Shown one piece after another: positions 1 to 11,955 of a DNA stretch of 64,000 nt. Position 1 is the stretch's first letter, and each line of letters opens with the position of its first letter. Made by a program: the position numbers and the translations under genes. The stretch spans positions 19,785,678 through 19,849,677 of the forward strand of contig OY754978.1 of assembly GCA_963576475.1 (NCBI GenBank). The letters are read 5' to 3'. The notes under the pieces were generated by a model. It did no database searches, had not been told where the DNA came from, and saw only the letters and a program-made list of their open reading frames with translations. Source of the stretch: Molanna angustata. Lineage: Eukaryota > Arthropoda > Insecta > Trichoptera > Molannidae.

Positions 1-138
1 ATGTAAATATTATTTTGGCATTTAATTTTAAAATATTTTCATGGCCACTTAAATGAACAACGATGCTAAAAAACATTTTCGACATTTCCCAATTTTCTTT
101 CAGGGTTTGCCTAGTCGAAAGTTCTAAGCACGCCCCTG
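1..138 (-). mobile_element. hAT-like MITE, copy 1, cut by the window edge
   Basis: Same family as 6258-6622 and 40260-40542. The shared core reads 'cgacatttcccaattttc' followed by a terminus ending CGCCCCTG (the other copies give CAGGGGCG on the opposite strand). The inner end lies outside the window. It has no coding capacity. The hAT assignment rests on the CAGGGGCG-type terminus and the 8-bp duplication seen at the 6258 copy. Confidence 0.7.
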
Positions 139-1860
139 GTATATATGTAGATATCAAATTATAAATTTATTTCATTTTTTTTTACTTCATATAGTTACAT
201 TATGATGTGTATAAAAGTGAGTTTAGTGCCATAAGGCATTTTATTCCAACCAACCAAAGCAAAATGAGGTCATAAATTGTGTGGCGGTAGGTATCTATAT
301 TAAATTAATAACAAAAAACAAATAGAAATATTAGCACGTAACATTATTAAATGTAAAATCACAGCGACAAAGAAAAGAGGCAGATTGAGTTAATTCTTTT
401 TAAAATCATTTGTACTGATAATCGAAAAAAAAATTAAAACCAATTCATATAAAAAATCTAGGTATAACAAAATTAATTAATAAAAATATCAAACGAAATA
501 TATAAAAGATTCGAAAGGGGTTCAACAAGAAGGCATTGAACATACATACAACATCTAGACTTATTTTTTCACGATCAGAGTATATGAAACAACTCATGAA
601 TAGGACATTGTGCTTCCACATCAGTTTATAAAAGGCTTGTCAGCGGAAACGGTTGTCCTGTCGAAGAGAAATACGGTTGTGGAACTACAGTAAATTTATT
701 TGATTAAAATGACTCATTAGATTTAGTTCTACGACATAAATTATACTTTCAAGATTGAGAATATAAAAACAGGAAATTTTGTGCTTAGTTTTCTCTGTCA
801 ATAAAAGAAAATATGTCTATTGTTTTCTGCCTACTATGTAAGAGACACGCCGCGGCGTGATTTTATGTATGTAATAGGTTTATTTAAATAGGTACATTAA
901 TACCTACATGGATACTACATACGTCAAGAAACATCTTGTACCTATTCATATATACACAGGTAACTATTGTATGTATGTACATAATATTATGCTAAGCATG
1001 AAATTAATGTTGTGGTTCATTAAACATAATTTTGTATCAAATAACAAGGCCGCTCTAAATAGACTCAAAAAACATATATATTTTAGTTTCGTACCAAAAC
1101 GGACAATGAGTAATTACTGCAATTATCTACTGATACCGGTATTCAGTAATTATCCCTGGTAAATACAATTTATATTATCCACAATGGACAAGGAATTCTC
1201 ACGATTTGGGTACAGGCAGTAGTCGGTAATTTCAACTAATATAGACACTACACATATGTACCTAAAATATACCAAAACCGCCTGACTTTTCTCGTTGGGA
1301 CCATTTGCGGCCATCCCAACATGAATATTTAATTTCCACATATTAAGTCTATACTTTGACGAATTGAAACGGTACCAAATTATGTATACGATATTTGAAT
1401 GAAAAATAATTCATTCGTAGGTCTCTTATTCATGTCGTTCATTAAATAATCGTTGTCCAAAACGTGTTCAACTTTGATGACCAAAGATACGGACAAGATT
1501 TTTATGACATTTACCTACATTCATCACTATATAACCTATTCAACATTATACCAAAAAAATATGGTTTTAACAATCTCGTTACATTATCAGTTGCTTCGTT
1601 TTGTTGCGGGTATCATTTTCCCATTTATGCTATAGATTTTTTAAATTATTAATTTCTAGTAGGTTTGTATAATCAGTAGGTAATATATTAATATATTTCT
1701 TACTCTAAGATTTGCATTTAATTGTATCTAGATGTATAAAAACTATGTTCAATGTTGTTTTACAAAATAAAAAAAACAGCAATCCTATGGAATACCATTG
1801 ATGATGATACGTCCTCTCAACCTATAGAAGTATTCAAGAAAAAACTAGTGAAGTTATACA
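139..1860. other. AT-rich stretch without a recognisable gene
   Basis: Stops are dense in all frames. The short open frames here (84 codons or fewer) show no family motif and no plausible splice structure. A weak palindrome centred on ataccggtat lies near 1133-1142. I see nothing else that I can support. Confidence 0.6.
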
Positions 1861-2115
1861 TATATTTGTATTTATTTTTTTATTTATTTTATACCTAATA
1901 CATAAATAAAATAATCAAAAAATACATAAAAAGATACATAATAAGATACAATATATTTCCCTTTACCAGAGTGCAAGCACTTTACCAGAGTACATTGATA
2001 AGGGAACTCAATAAGAAGGCATAATTGGTGAACGTTGCGTAAGCACATAAAGTGGTCGACAGGTCGTAAGTCCTGTAGGTGCCTTGAGTTCCTGATTATT
2101 CTATAATATCCCAAA
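1861..2115 (-). mobile_element. Possible LINE 3' end with TAAA-type tail
   Basis: On the minus strand a moderately GC-rich segment (about 1960-2110) runs into an A-rich end with repeated ATAAATAAA words at 1861-1915. That is the layout of the clearer LINE 3' ends in this window (for example 53560-54001). I cannot match its short open frame to a known RT C-terminus, so the family is unassigned. Confidence 0.35.
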
Positions 2116-2225
2116 TTTATTTCTATTGAAATGTTAAAAAGTTTGTCAATAAAATTTCATATGACTCCCGAATGAGAAAAGAATCTAATGTGGTATATAT
2201 GCAATTAAAAAAATATTCGACTGAT

Positions 2226-2404
2226 AATTCTTGATAATTTACATATCAGTCAAACTAATTCTTGACAATTTACATATCAGTAAACTAATTCTTGACAATT
2301 TACATATCAGTCAAACTAATTCTTGACAATCTACATATCAGTCAAACTAATTCTTGACAATTTACATATCATTCAAACTAATTTAACTAATAATTCTTGA
2401 CAAT
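2226..2404. repeat. Minisatellite, 31-bp unit, about 5-6 units
   Basis: Tandem units combine the words caaactaattcttgac and aatttacatatcagt (31 bp). One unit is a base shorter and the last are degenerate. It has no coding meaning. Confidence 0.9.
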
Positions 2405-3029
2405 AATGATAGATGCTGTATTTTAAATTACCCTATTCTCCTCCTATGTAGGTCACAATACTAAGATTTGTTTGCAGCAAACACTAACATATCTCTTATC
2501 GACACTGAATTATCTTCCGAAACGAATGTATTTTGAAATTTATTTATTGAAGTATTTTGAATGTTATTATTTTCACAAAATATTAAATTTATTCCAAAAT
2601 AATACATCCATACTCATGGTCATCCATACTCAAATCATGTCATCCATGTCATGGTCATCCATACTCAAATCATTCAAGTTACATATAATGCACGAAAAGT
2701 TATGCTTAAATTTCAAAACTTTCGTCTTTGTAAGTATAAAACAAGGAATAAGATTACTTGTCATGGTCTTGTTTTTGTCCATCACTAATTAAAAATAATG
2801 AATAGACACCAAAAGCTGCCAACCTTCGAGTCAAAGATACAGCTGGGTATATTATGTATGAAAATAATTATAGATCAACTTTCGCTACCTACTGAATAAA
2901 ACAATAACCACATTAATTGTCTTTTTATTGTTTCACATTTAGTTGACTTTATTTCCTGTATTCATTTATAAATGATATATTTATCTATCTATATCGTTCT
3001 CGTTAAAAAAAAAACAATATCTATATATG
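2405..3029. other. AT-rich stretch without a recognisable gene
   Basis: It contains a 106-codon open frame (2472-2792) with no family motif. The frame spans a short direct duplication of gtcatccatactcaaatcat-type words at about 2610-2680. I read the frame as chance plus duplication rather than a gene. Confidence 0.55.
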
Positions 3030-3190
3030 TATGTGAAACAAAAACTTCGGGCCTATTTTAAGCAAACTACGCGCACGGAGGAGTGTGAGATTTGGTATAG
3101 TATATATAGAGAAAAGTCTAAAATTTATACAATACTAGCGGACCTGACAGACTTTATCTTGCCCGAACTATTTGTCAAACAATAAAATAT
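3030..3190 (+). repeat. Dispersed repeat remnant shared with 44570-44640
   Basis: The block 'ggaggagtgtgagatttgg' with its flanks recurs in the same orientation near 44600 (ggaggagtttgagatttgg). Downstream, 'ctagcggacctgacagac' looks like an old interspersed repeat rather than unique sequence. The element type is not determined. Confidence 0.5.
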
Positions 3191-3574
3191 ACCTAACATA
3201 TATTTTAATCATATTATGGATGTTATTATTCACTGAGAAAACTTACATTTTCTTGTTTGATGAGCCGCTAAACACTTTGAGGTAAGATTGATAGTCATTT
3301 CTTATATAATTGCAAAACAGCATATATGGTCTGGACACGGAAACGAACTAATTGAAATATGAATATTAACGAAATAGTGAATAGAAATTAAAATTCCATG
3401 CACATGTACATAATTGAAATATAAATAATATCGAAACAGAACGAAAAGAACTTCAAATTTCAAAAAAAACCAAACTACGACGGCGGCTAACGACGCAAGT
3501 GACAGATTTCTTAGTGTTGTCAGATGGAAAAAAAACTAAACATTGTCAATTCGACATTACAATTATTATAATTA

Positions 3575-4112
3575 TTAGTTATCTACTCCCACCACCACCC
3601 GCTCCGCATATGGGGACTGTCAACAACCCCTTCGCAGAACGCTAGAATGAACAACAACAAAAAAACAATGCATGGAACGAAGAGTAGCTTATGGAGCCTT
3701 CTAGATTAGCAATCTCGTTACCATGGTACAAAAAGAACAATCAGCAAGTGCGAATTGAGATTCACAACTGCGGACTGTCGGCGACTTCAGATCCATTATA
3801 TATAGGGCATCAGAGAAGTGACCAACATCTCTGGAAACAGACAAGTCAGTGAGAATCTTCGGATAATAAGGCACCGTATCTATGGCAAAATCGTTTGAAG
3901 GCTTTATAATTGTTCTTCGGTATCACTAAGTCCGCATGTCCAATGGGACCTTGAAGAGGCCGATCTGTGAGAGGACACAATTGCGTGGGAACACTCCCAA
4001 AGGATGTGATCCGAAGTTTGGTCCGGACATTGACAAAACTGACATGAGGAAGAGGGAGCAATGTTGAAGCGATGGAGATAGCTTTTAAAGTGAAGTGTCC
4101 TGTGAGAAATCG
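3575..4112 (-). mobile_element. R1-like LINE, 3' end, second copy (degenerate)
   Basis: Antisense translation gives PLQGPIGHADLV followed by an FKRFCH-type segment. This corresponds to the C-terminal region of the R1-like element at 19790-21035, which has PLQGPIGHAD then FKMFCH. The 3'UTR is also shared: 'ccccatatgcggagcggg' occurs here in reverse and at 20996-21013 forward. The zinc-knuckle cysteines are damaged and stops interrupt the frame. It is a 5'-truncated dead copy. Confidence 0.75.
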
Positions 4113-4827
4113 AGATAATATAATATAAAAATTACACCTATTATAGTTACACCTATTATAATTATTAGTTATAAAAAATCATGTACAGTGAACATCCCAC
4201 TAAGAAGTTCTGTGCCGTGGTGTTCATTTGCACAGTTGTGTGACATAAGTAGTAATTACATTTTATGTAAAGTTCTTAAATTAAATTATACATTAACTTG
4301 ATATTCAGAAAAAAACATGAAAGATAATCATATTTGACTAGGTGTAATAAATTATGTAATTATTTTATGGGAAATCAAAACGGTTTGATTTCACTGTTTG
4401 ACCGGACATGGCTTCCTGGTTATCTTTTTTCAATACGTAAATTAGGTATATCTCCAATGTTGTATTTTCATACATTTATGTTGAAACTTTCAAAAGTTTG
4501 CTTAACATTTATTTTTCCTTGGAAACTGCACTTGCACGGAAGTTAAATATATTAAAGATTTTTGTCATTGACTGAGTGTTTTATCAGTGGCTTGCGGGAT
4601 GTAATATTAGTTTTTCAGTTTCAGAAATAAAATGTAACTCGCCTTCAAAACATTGATGGCCCTAGCGGGACTCATAAATAAAACAATATTATGATACCAT
4701 ACCACCTATGTACCTATACATGTATAACTAACTGTTATATATGTAGATGGTACCTACCTACCCGATATGCATTAAGCTCCTGGAAATTTTCTCACGTGAC
4801 CACGGGCAATAATCTTATTTAATATAT
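4113..4827. other. AT-rich stretch without a recognisable gene
   Basis: The only open frame of note (4334-4546, 70 codons) is phenylalanine- and leucine-rich with no motif. I see no repeat copy elsewhere in the window. Confidence 0.5.
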
Positions 4828-5238
4828 TACCTCAAATTGTGTCTCCGTTCTTTGAGAGGATATTTAAACATCATTTTAAAAAAATATTATACCTTAAAAT
4901 TGTGAGTAGAATGACAATAAATACTCTGCGATGGTTCGGACATGTAGATAGAATAAAGGATGAACGACTGACAAAATGTACAAGGCTGAAAAGAGTGGAA
5001 TGAAAAGTAGAGGCCGTCCAAGAAAGAGCGTAAAATGATCATATAAATGAGATTCTGAAAGATGGTAATAATATTATCCGATTTATTATACGATGTCAGA
5101 AGAAAGAGAGATCATGTATGATGTGATGCATGAATGTAAATTAGTGAAAACATGTAGGTATGTCAAGATAGAAAAGTCTGGGGTTCGGGTCTCTGCCTAC
5201 CCCGAATGTAGAAACGACGTGGTGATACCTATGTATGT
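4828..5238 (+). mobile_element. RTE-like LINE 'A' 3' end, degenerate
   Basis: Translated pieces read TLRWFGHV.R, RLTK, GRPRK and VCQDRK-like words in the order seen in the best copy (27000-27975, minus). The segment ends with the family terminator word, here 'cgtggtgatacc' in place of 'cgtgatggtatg'. It has frameshifts and stops. The upstream 4828-4900 matches 31611-31680, so both copies descend from the same truncated or rearranged subfamily. Confidence 0.75.
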
Positions 5239-5429
5239 GAAATAACATTTTTTCAAAACTTTGTGCTAAACACTTTTCTAAATTTTAGCAACCGGTCGAC
5301 AACTCAAATAAACTAAACAATTAAATTTCAGCTAAAGCGACAGATGTAATGAAATTTAATAAACATGGGGTTGGAATTTGGAGGAAGTAATTAAGGGCGG
5401 GTTTTCGTTTTGTTTTTTTTCTATACAAG

Positions 5430-5640
5430 TCCAGTAGTATGCCGAATTCTATGTATCTTTTTCATCGTTATTCCCACCTTGGCGATCATTTCCGAGAAAG
5501 CATTACTGTCTGCCGCAGTCCGAAACGATTCGCCAAAGTCTCTGATACCGGTCCACTCACGAATGTTGCGGAGCCAAGAAATCTGACTTCTTCCTATTCT
5601 GCGTCCTTTATTTTGCCCTTCATAATCAGCTGAAGTAGTC
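5430..5640 (-). mobile_element. LINE 3' end fragment, antisense
   Basis: Minus-strand pieces in two frames resemble LIMKGKI, SWLRNIREWTG and a short FGE-type tail. This is the end of an RTE-like endonuclease-reverse-transcriptase polyprotein, and it resembles the fragment at 42715-42925. Frameshifts separate the pieces. Confidence 0.55.
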
Positions 5641-5921
5641 TATGTGAGTTGCACGTCTTTGATACCCAATTGCTACAATAAAGATTATGTGGCGGCACAG
5701 CGCCTAGCGACTGCTCTCTCAGATGGATTCATATTCCTCCTAGCGACGAATCAGTGAGCATCGATCTTTCTAAATCTTGGCGCTAGGTGGGTATTTAACT
5801 GAATGCGCATGTGATGCATTTCAGTGCCACTCTCTCTTCTTTAGTGTTAATTTCGTATGTGTATTATTTAGTCAATTTATGTCTGAAAGTGGAAGTTATT
5901 AATTTTTAATTTCTCTATACA

Positions 5922-6130
5922 CCGACAGCTGTGGCACAGTTGGTAAGCCGTTTAGTTTCTGTGCGGGCTTCCTGGATTCGATCCCCAGCAGATGAGAAAT
6001 TTATTTAAATTCATTTCTCACGCTAATGTTGCTTCTCTGGGCTGGAAACACTAGTTAATTGGAAGAAATTGCCATATGGCAATAAAGTCGCCACTTGCGC
6101 AGAGTTCAAGGAAGAGTTTATTATTATTTA
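5922..6130 (+). mobile_element. tRNA-headed SINE, family 2, near full length
   Basis: The head carries a polymerase III box A-like word (tggcacagttgg) and a box B-like word (ggattcgatcccc). The body is unrelated and ends in gccatatggcaataaagtcg...gcgcag and a short ATT-rich tail. Total length is about 210 bp, normal for a SINE. The 3' end resembles LINE 3' ends in this window (ggcaataagcccgcc at 56472-56486). It encodes nothing. Confidence 0.8.
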
Positions 6131-6257
6131 TACGTACTCAATTATTTTACGAACCTGGTAGGTACTTTTTATTTAAAGTAACTGAAAATGTATTGATCAA
6201 GTCAATAATTGAATAAATTTAACTATCGTATTAAAAATTCGAATATTACCTATATAT

Positions 6258-6622
6258 CAGGGGCGTCCCTAGAGCCTTCGGACTAGGCAAACCCTGAAAG
6301 AAAATTGGGAAATGTCTAAAATATTTTTTAGCATCGTTGTTCATTCGACTGGGCATGGAAATAATTTAAAATCACATGCCAAAATATATTTAAAATTGTG
6401 GCCCTGTCAAGCCTCGTATCTACATGCGGTTCAATTTTTAATTTTGTAGTATGTTTTCAATAAAACATACAAAAAAATATTATTTATTTATTTATTTGAA
6501 ACTTCTTGTACATATTATGATTAGTACACAGGCGGGCTTATTGCCTAATGGCATCTAGGTCTTGAACATAATATTCGTAGGCAAGCCAAGATTTTCGGCT
6601 TCTATAAGAAATTCCGCTACTG
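6258..6622 (+). mobile_element. hAT-like MITE, complete copy with 8-bp target duplication
   Basis: It begins CAGGGGCGTCC and ends GGAA-complement TTCCGCTACTG, so the ends form an imperfect inverted repeat (CAGGGGCG against CAGTAGCG). It is flanked on both sides by ctatatat (6250-6257 and 6623-6630), an 8-bp duplication as made by hAT transposases. Related copies lie at 1-138 and 40260-40542 in the opposite orientation. It is non-coding and about 270 bp once the nested insertion at 6471-6565 is removed. Confidence 0.85.
6471..6565 (-). mobile_element. LINE 3' end nested in the hAT-like MITE
   Basis: This segment is absent from the homologous position of the 40260 copy. On the minus strand it reads ggcaataagcccgcc, then ends in AAATAAATAAATAAAT. 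That is the same 3' layout as the LINE tail at 56455-57363. It is a very short 5'-truncated insertion. Confidence 0.65.
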
Positions 6623-6630
6623 CTATATAT

Positions 6631-7689
6631 CTACGTTTTTTTTAACAAATTTAAAAATCTCGTACTATGTCAATATATTTTATATTTGACGGACAAAAAA
6701 CCAAATTTTTATTTATGAAATCCGGGGTCCTTGGGGAATATTTAGATGCGCTGTTACGTCACTGGTCGGTCGGTATTACAGGGTGCGACTCATCAACACC
6801 AATCACATTAAGGGGAGAATAATATTATTTATGCATTTATATATCTACTTATGTCATTTCACCCCTAGATTATCATAAAATTAGTAATATTATATTCTTT
6901 ATTTCACTTAAGGAAAGTTGTAAGATTAGTGTTCACCCACAGTTGTTGTAGCAACATGATATAACTCACTTTTAACGAAAATTATAAAATGTCCAAAAGG
7001 GGAAACTTTAAACATAGGTACATAAGTTAGAAGAAATTACCATATGGCATGGCTGCGCAGAGCGTAAATTAGTCCTCCAAAATTAATCAAGGTATTTATA
7101 AACATGTGCTTTTTGTACATAGATTTTATTTTTTTACAATACTAATGAAAAGATAATTAAACTCATATCATAAAATTGCTGAAATTTTCCATACAAATTA
7201 TGGAGTGAGGAGTTTATGTTAACCATGATAACAATGTTGTTCTGTAACAATGAATTTGATTTTTAATCCACAACAACTATTATTTTTTTCCCTATTTCCA
7301 AATAAAGTCTCGCCATGAAACATGCCACTTGCACAAGGTGCAAGGACGTGTGCTTATAGTATATTTTATGGTTTTTATAGTACATTTAATCATGTTTATG
7401 TGAACGGAAATGAAATAATTAGCATATTATACCGACAGTTAAAAGACAATAAAAGAGAATATTGAAAATGCACGCCTAGTAAGTATTAGATACTCAACGT
7501 CATTGCAAAGTTTATTTATGTAAGTACGTGGTACGTTGGTGGTCTATGAATATTTTAGTAGAATAGTTGCTGGTTTCATATGATGTATGCATCCATCTAT
7601 GTATATATCAAGTTTGTCTAGGTATCATGTTGAATCTTTTTTCAATATTTTACAAAACTGTGAATATGCCGACCACCATGTCACAGTTG
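6631..7689. other. Degenerate repeat mosaic, no gene
   Basis: It holds a remnant of SINE family 2's 3' part (7029-7066, agaaattaccatatggca), a remnant of dispersed family B (about 7100-7225, ending 'ggagtgaggagttta'), and another SINE-2-like word near 7315-7350 (ccacttgcacaaggtgcaag). A SINE-head-like word, tcacagttggtagc, follows at about 7680. The rest is AT-rich and unassigned. Confidence 0.5.
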
Positions 7690-8345
7690 GTAGCTGATTA
7701 CATAGTTTTCCATATAATATATGCGTTCGTTTCTTCTCTATGATTTCATCTGTCTAAATTTTCAAAATGTTCTCACGGCTGGAAAATCGAGATATTTTTA
7801 TATTGTTTGAAATTTTGATACAATAAAAATACACTCATCAAAAATGCATTCAAGGATTGTCGAAATTTAAAGAAAAAAATCTATGTTCTGCCATATAACT
7901 GTGAAATAAATTTCATATTTGTATGAAAAATGTGTATAACAGAAGTACAATAGCTTCTGTATGGGAAAATTGAGTGATCAACTTCATAATGTTGTATGTG
8001 TCTCTATAGACAAGTGTATTTTTTTACTCTCCACTTCTATCTTCTATTAACATTGATACACTGTCTCATACATGCTCATCTTGCTAGTAGGTAATGAAAT
8101 TTTACTTAAAATTTCTCAACAGGTATCATGTAAAAAATACATACTATGAGTTTCGTGACAATATTATTGTGAAAACTTTTGTGCTCTGGGAATCTTATAT
8201 TTGTTTTAGAATCTAATAGAAATGTACTTCATAAAAATGCATCTACATATAGACTGTCAACCTTTCAAGAAGAAAAAATGAACACTTACTATGGTGTGGA
8301 GAGTTTAGTGTTGGCTACAACCCACTCATTTTTTATAATAAGGAA
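7690..8345 (+). repeat. Dispersed repeat family B, copy 1
   Basis: Homologous over several hundred bases to 21893-22860 on the opposite strand, including cttcataaaaatgcat, ctcatacatgctcatcttgc and the 3' terminal words 'gtttagtgttggc' plus 'acaacccactc'. The inverted arms within this copy are ACTCTCCAC (near 8028) and GTGGAGAGT (8297-8305). It is probably a non-autonomous DNA transposon; the class is not determined. Confidence 0.65.
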
Positions 8346-8418
8346 TGGATATATCTGTGTAAAAAACTTATATTATGACCCTTAAATGATGGAATAAAAG
8401 ACTGCGAAACTCCATCAT

Positions 8419-8580
8419 GTCGGCCTTCGTACCTCAATTGATTAGATATTTAATTCCGAAGCGAAAAGTCCCGGGTTCAACTCCCTACGTATGATTAGTC
8501 TCCAGAATGTGGCATCTCAATATTGGTAGCAAATTAAATTAATGGTTGACATAGTTTCTACATGTTACAGAACAAAAAGT
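8419..8580 (+). mobile_element. SINE family 3, diverged copy
   Basis: The start 'tcggccttcgtacctcaatt' and the box B-like 'cccgggttcaactccc' correspond to the well-preserved copy at 63719-63954. The body word 'tctccagaatgtggca' follows. The tRNA-like head is decayed. Confidence 0.7.
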
Positions 8581-8639
8581 ACCTATACAAATATAAATTA
8601 AAAAATTCGAATGAATTTTGTAAAGAGCATAATAAACAT

Positions 8640-8745
8640 CCTTTTTATATTCCCGAAACTATGCAAATTCTTGTGGTTGATCGACTTCGGTCAAGGCAGG
8701 ATTTGAACCAGCGTCCAATCGATGTTCGACCATGACGGTTGTTGT
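8640..8745 (-). mobile_element. SINE family 1, old copy
   Basis: Reverse-complement words 'tcggtcaaggcaggattt' and 'gaaccagcg' match the tRNA-like 3' half of SINE 1 (compare 18660-18720). The body is only partly recognisable. Confidence 0.5.
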
Positions 8746-8939
8746 ATTTTATTTTGCTATTTTCAAACATCTAAATAACATAATTTACAATCAATTAATT
8801 GTCACGATTATTATTTTAGATAATAATCGACTATACCCAATACCCCAAATTTTCTATAGGTATTATATTCCTAAAGTTAACATATTAGTCTGAAGTATGA
8901 CCTAAAAAGCACTCTTTATGTTGGTGTTTATCAACGTAA

Positions 8940-9936
8940 TCCAACAGTCGATTCGTTCATGAGAAATCAATTCTCTGATTGAATCGACATTATTAAGCCA
9001 AGATGCGTGTACGAAGGAACATTTTGTATGGAGTAGTGGACTTTTTGCGTGCTAATAACACCAACTAGAGGCCTCGCAGCATATATGATCCAATACATGG
9101 ATTTACTCTATTTGGAGTAGAACATTTTATGTGAGTTTTGTGTGTCTGTGTGTGTGTGTGTCTGTCTGTCCCCTCTTATAAGCAGACCAAAATTTCAGAA
9201 ACAGAGCCCAAAATTTCAGAATATAAATATAGTTATAGGCCTATAAATTTTTTATACTCAGAATTGTGAATTTTTGTTTCAGTCAGGGGTTATCAACTTT
9301 TGAATTTTTGATTTATTTTTCCATATATCTCAGAAACCATAAAAGCTAGAACGCTGAAAATTGGTATAAACATAGACAAATACAAAATCTCAAATAAGTT
9401 TTTTTTTTAAATTCCAAGATTTCTCAAACATTTTTTATTAAGAAAAAATTTTTTTTATCATAAATTTATGAGTTTAACTGCCTTTATTTCCAATTTTTCT
9501 ATTAATATCAAAAAAAGCCGAAACACCCCAACTAGATAATTTAATTTTCTATAAAAAATATACGCATTATACTAGCAGATCTCAATTTTTTTTTAACAAT
9601 TTTTATAAAAATTGAATTTAGTGACGACATTGCTTCGTACAATCTGTATGGTAGTCGCCTACACACAATATCTAAGAAGACTTAATTGTTTGATACTAAT
9701 CTCCAAACATAGATACATACCATCATGCTGTTTTCATTTTCTAGGTAGGATCAAAGGACTGAACTCCATACTATTCTATCTTGACATACATACCTAGGTA
9801 CATGTGTTGTATAGAAAACCAAATATCTTAAAATATTAAATAATTTGTATTTATGGGTTTATAGTTTGGTGCTTATTCTTCAACTATACATACTATCGCT
9901 ATCGACAGTTGGATCTCATGTGTTACATGCAACTAG
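8940..9936 (+). mobile_element. Non-autonomous Helitron-like element, copy 1 (997 bp)
   Basis: It starts TCCAAC after an A and ends CTAG before a T, with a small hairpin (catgt-gtt-acatg) just upstream of the CTAG end. This is the Helitron end structure: A|TC...CTAG|T, no target duplication, 3' stem-loop. Near-terminal inverted words atccaac.gtcgat and atcgacagttggat also occur, as in Helentron-type elements. Homologues lie at 36145-37250 (minus), 21312-21522 (minus) and 17224-17402 (plus). It has no Rep/helicase frame. It contains a short TG run (9146-9165) and an antisense LINE A tail (9700-9790). Confidence 0.75.
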
Positions 9937-11955
9937 TTAAATAACATATTTATTTATATCTGTTTGTCAATTCGTTTGTTCACGTAATGCTGCTAAAATC
10001 TTAAACTGTTAAAGTATCAGGCGCATAAAGAGTACCTTCGAAGAGGAAGAATATATAATATAAATACAAGCATAGTAGTAGTTCGCGAAATTTTGCTGAT
10101 GGCGTATCGATCGCAAAATAATTCAAATATCGAAAGAAAATACACTAAGAAATGTGTTTCTTTGAATTGAATAATGAGAGATAGGCGATCTAATAAATTC
10201 GGTGCATAGAACAGGCAGGAAACAATAGAACAACGTATTTTATTCCAAAGTCACTAAAGCTCTGGCCAGACCAGAGCATTGTTTCATAGAGCATCATCAG
10301 ACAGAATATAAGCGCAATATAAATTATTTAAACGGGGAATCATATAAACGGGGCAATATAAATTATTTATTATTATTTTTAACAAAACGTGCAGATAACG
10401 TTATATTCCATATTTTTTGACGGGTTATAACTAGAAATACTATAATACTACACAATGTAACTTTTTTTTAGTCATTTAAATCAGATGCATTTATAACTCA
10501 GTGACAACAAAGAGTTTTATCACAAGTGAATAGCACTGAACAATGACATATATATCAAACTACCATCATACATATTTATTATATACCTGCATACTTCATG
10601 GATATAGACGGGGTAAGATTTTGTTTTGTGCTAATTCATACAGCTCTGTGACATGTAACTAATGTTCTTCATGTAGGTCAACAAATCTCCTTGTAGGTAT
10701 GTACGACAAAAAGGATATAAGTAAATTATATTTGTTTATTATTTTACATACAATCAATCAATTTTATACACATAATTATAAGTAACTATTTATAATTAAA
10801 TTCCATTAAAAAATATAAAATTAAAAAAAAATATGTATTAAAAAATATTATGTACATACCTATATACGTAGGTACCTATATAGAATATCCAAAGCAAATT
10901 GTTTTGTATTCTTTTTACACGATTTTATTTAACGTCATAATTATTTGTCGATCCGTATTGGAATTTCGCAATTGATTTTTAACATACTTCTCGACCAGGC
11001 AGAGCTCTGAAACTATTAGAAATTGTGATATTTTGATAAAATTGAACAATATTCTTTTTCATACAAAGTGAATTTTGTGAATTTCTTTGTACATACGTGA
11101 AGAAAATTTTGATGTCTTCTTACTTATCAAACAATGTTCATTGAGTATTATATGAATGTAGAAGTTTTTATTTTTGCAGCAAAATAAATATTTATATTTA
11201 AAAATATAACATTATTTAATTATTTCTCTGTAAATTTTTAAACAATGATAAGTCGATAGTAATAATAATAATAATATAATAAAATTATTTTGTTACGCAA
11301 AAAAAAATACGAGATATGGCGGCCTTAATGGCCGTAGGCAATTTCTGACAGTCAACCACATACAGAGTTGAAAACAGTCGAGATGTACAATATCGTTACT
11401 TCACAACTTGCAACATTTCAGTATGACATTGCTTCAAAAGTTTGAATTCGTTGGATATTTTTTTAATCATTTCAAAATGCCCCCTCTCATTTTACCGAGA
11501 TGATATCGAAAAATCAGATAAAGAAATTATTATATATAATACGTAGATATGCATTAGGTAGGTACCAACAAAAGTTAGTTTAGTTCGGTCCAGGCAAAGA
11601 TTGATATGGAGCAAGATCACAATGAGATGAAACCTGTTCCACGCAGTACTTGGATTATATTATTAACTTTCACACAATTGTCCATCAATAAAACCAACCC
11701 CTGTTTTTTTTCAAGACTGACCCTTTGTTGTGACCATTCAAAGTTTTTGTACCGGACAAGTCACATTTGGTGAATTTAATAATACATGACTTTTTTGATG
11801 ACAGAATATTCTCTGAAGTAGAATTTAAATTCTGGGGCACTACTCATGACACGTTCTGAATACGTTCTACTCGATCAGCATCTTATCTTAATCTGACTAC
11901 ATTTGATCATAAAAATTGTTATCGATGATCGACGTTTAGTATGAAATTGTCATAA
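9937..11955. other. 2-kb AT-rich stretch without a recognisable gene
   Basis: It contains a short direct duplication around 'gcaatataaattattt' (10313-10369) and an AAT microsatellite (11258-11285). No open frame above 60 codons and no repeat copy elsewhere in the window were seen. Confidence 0.55.
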
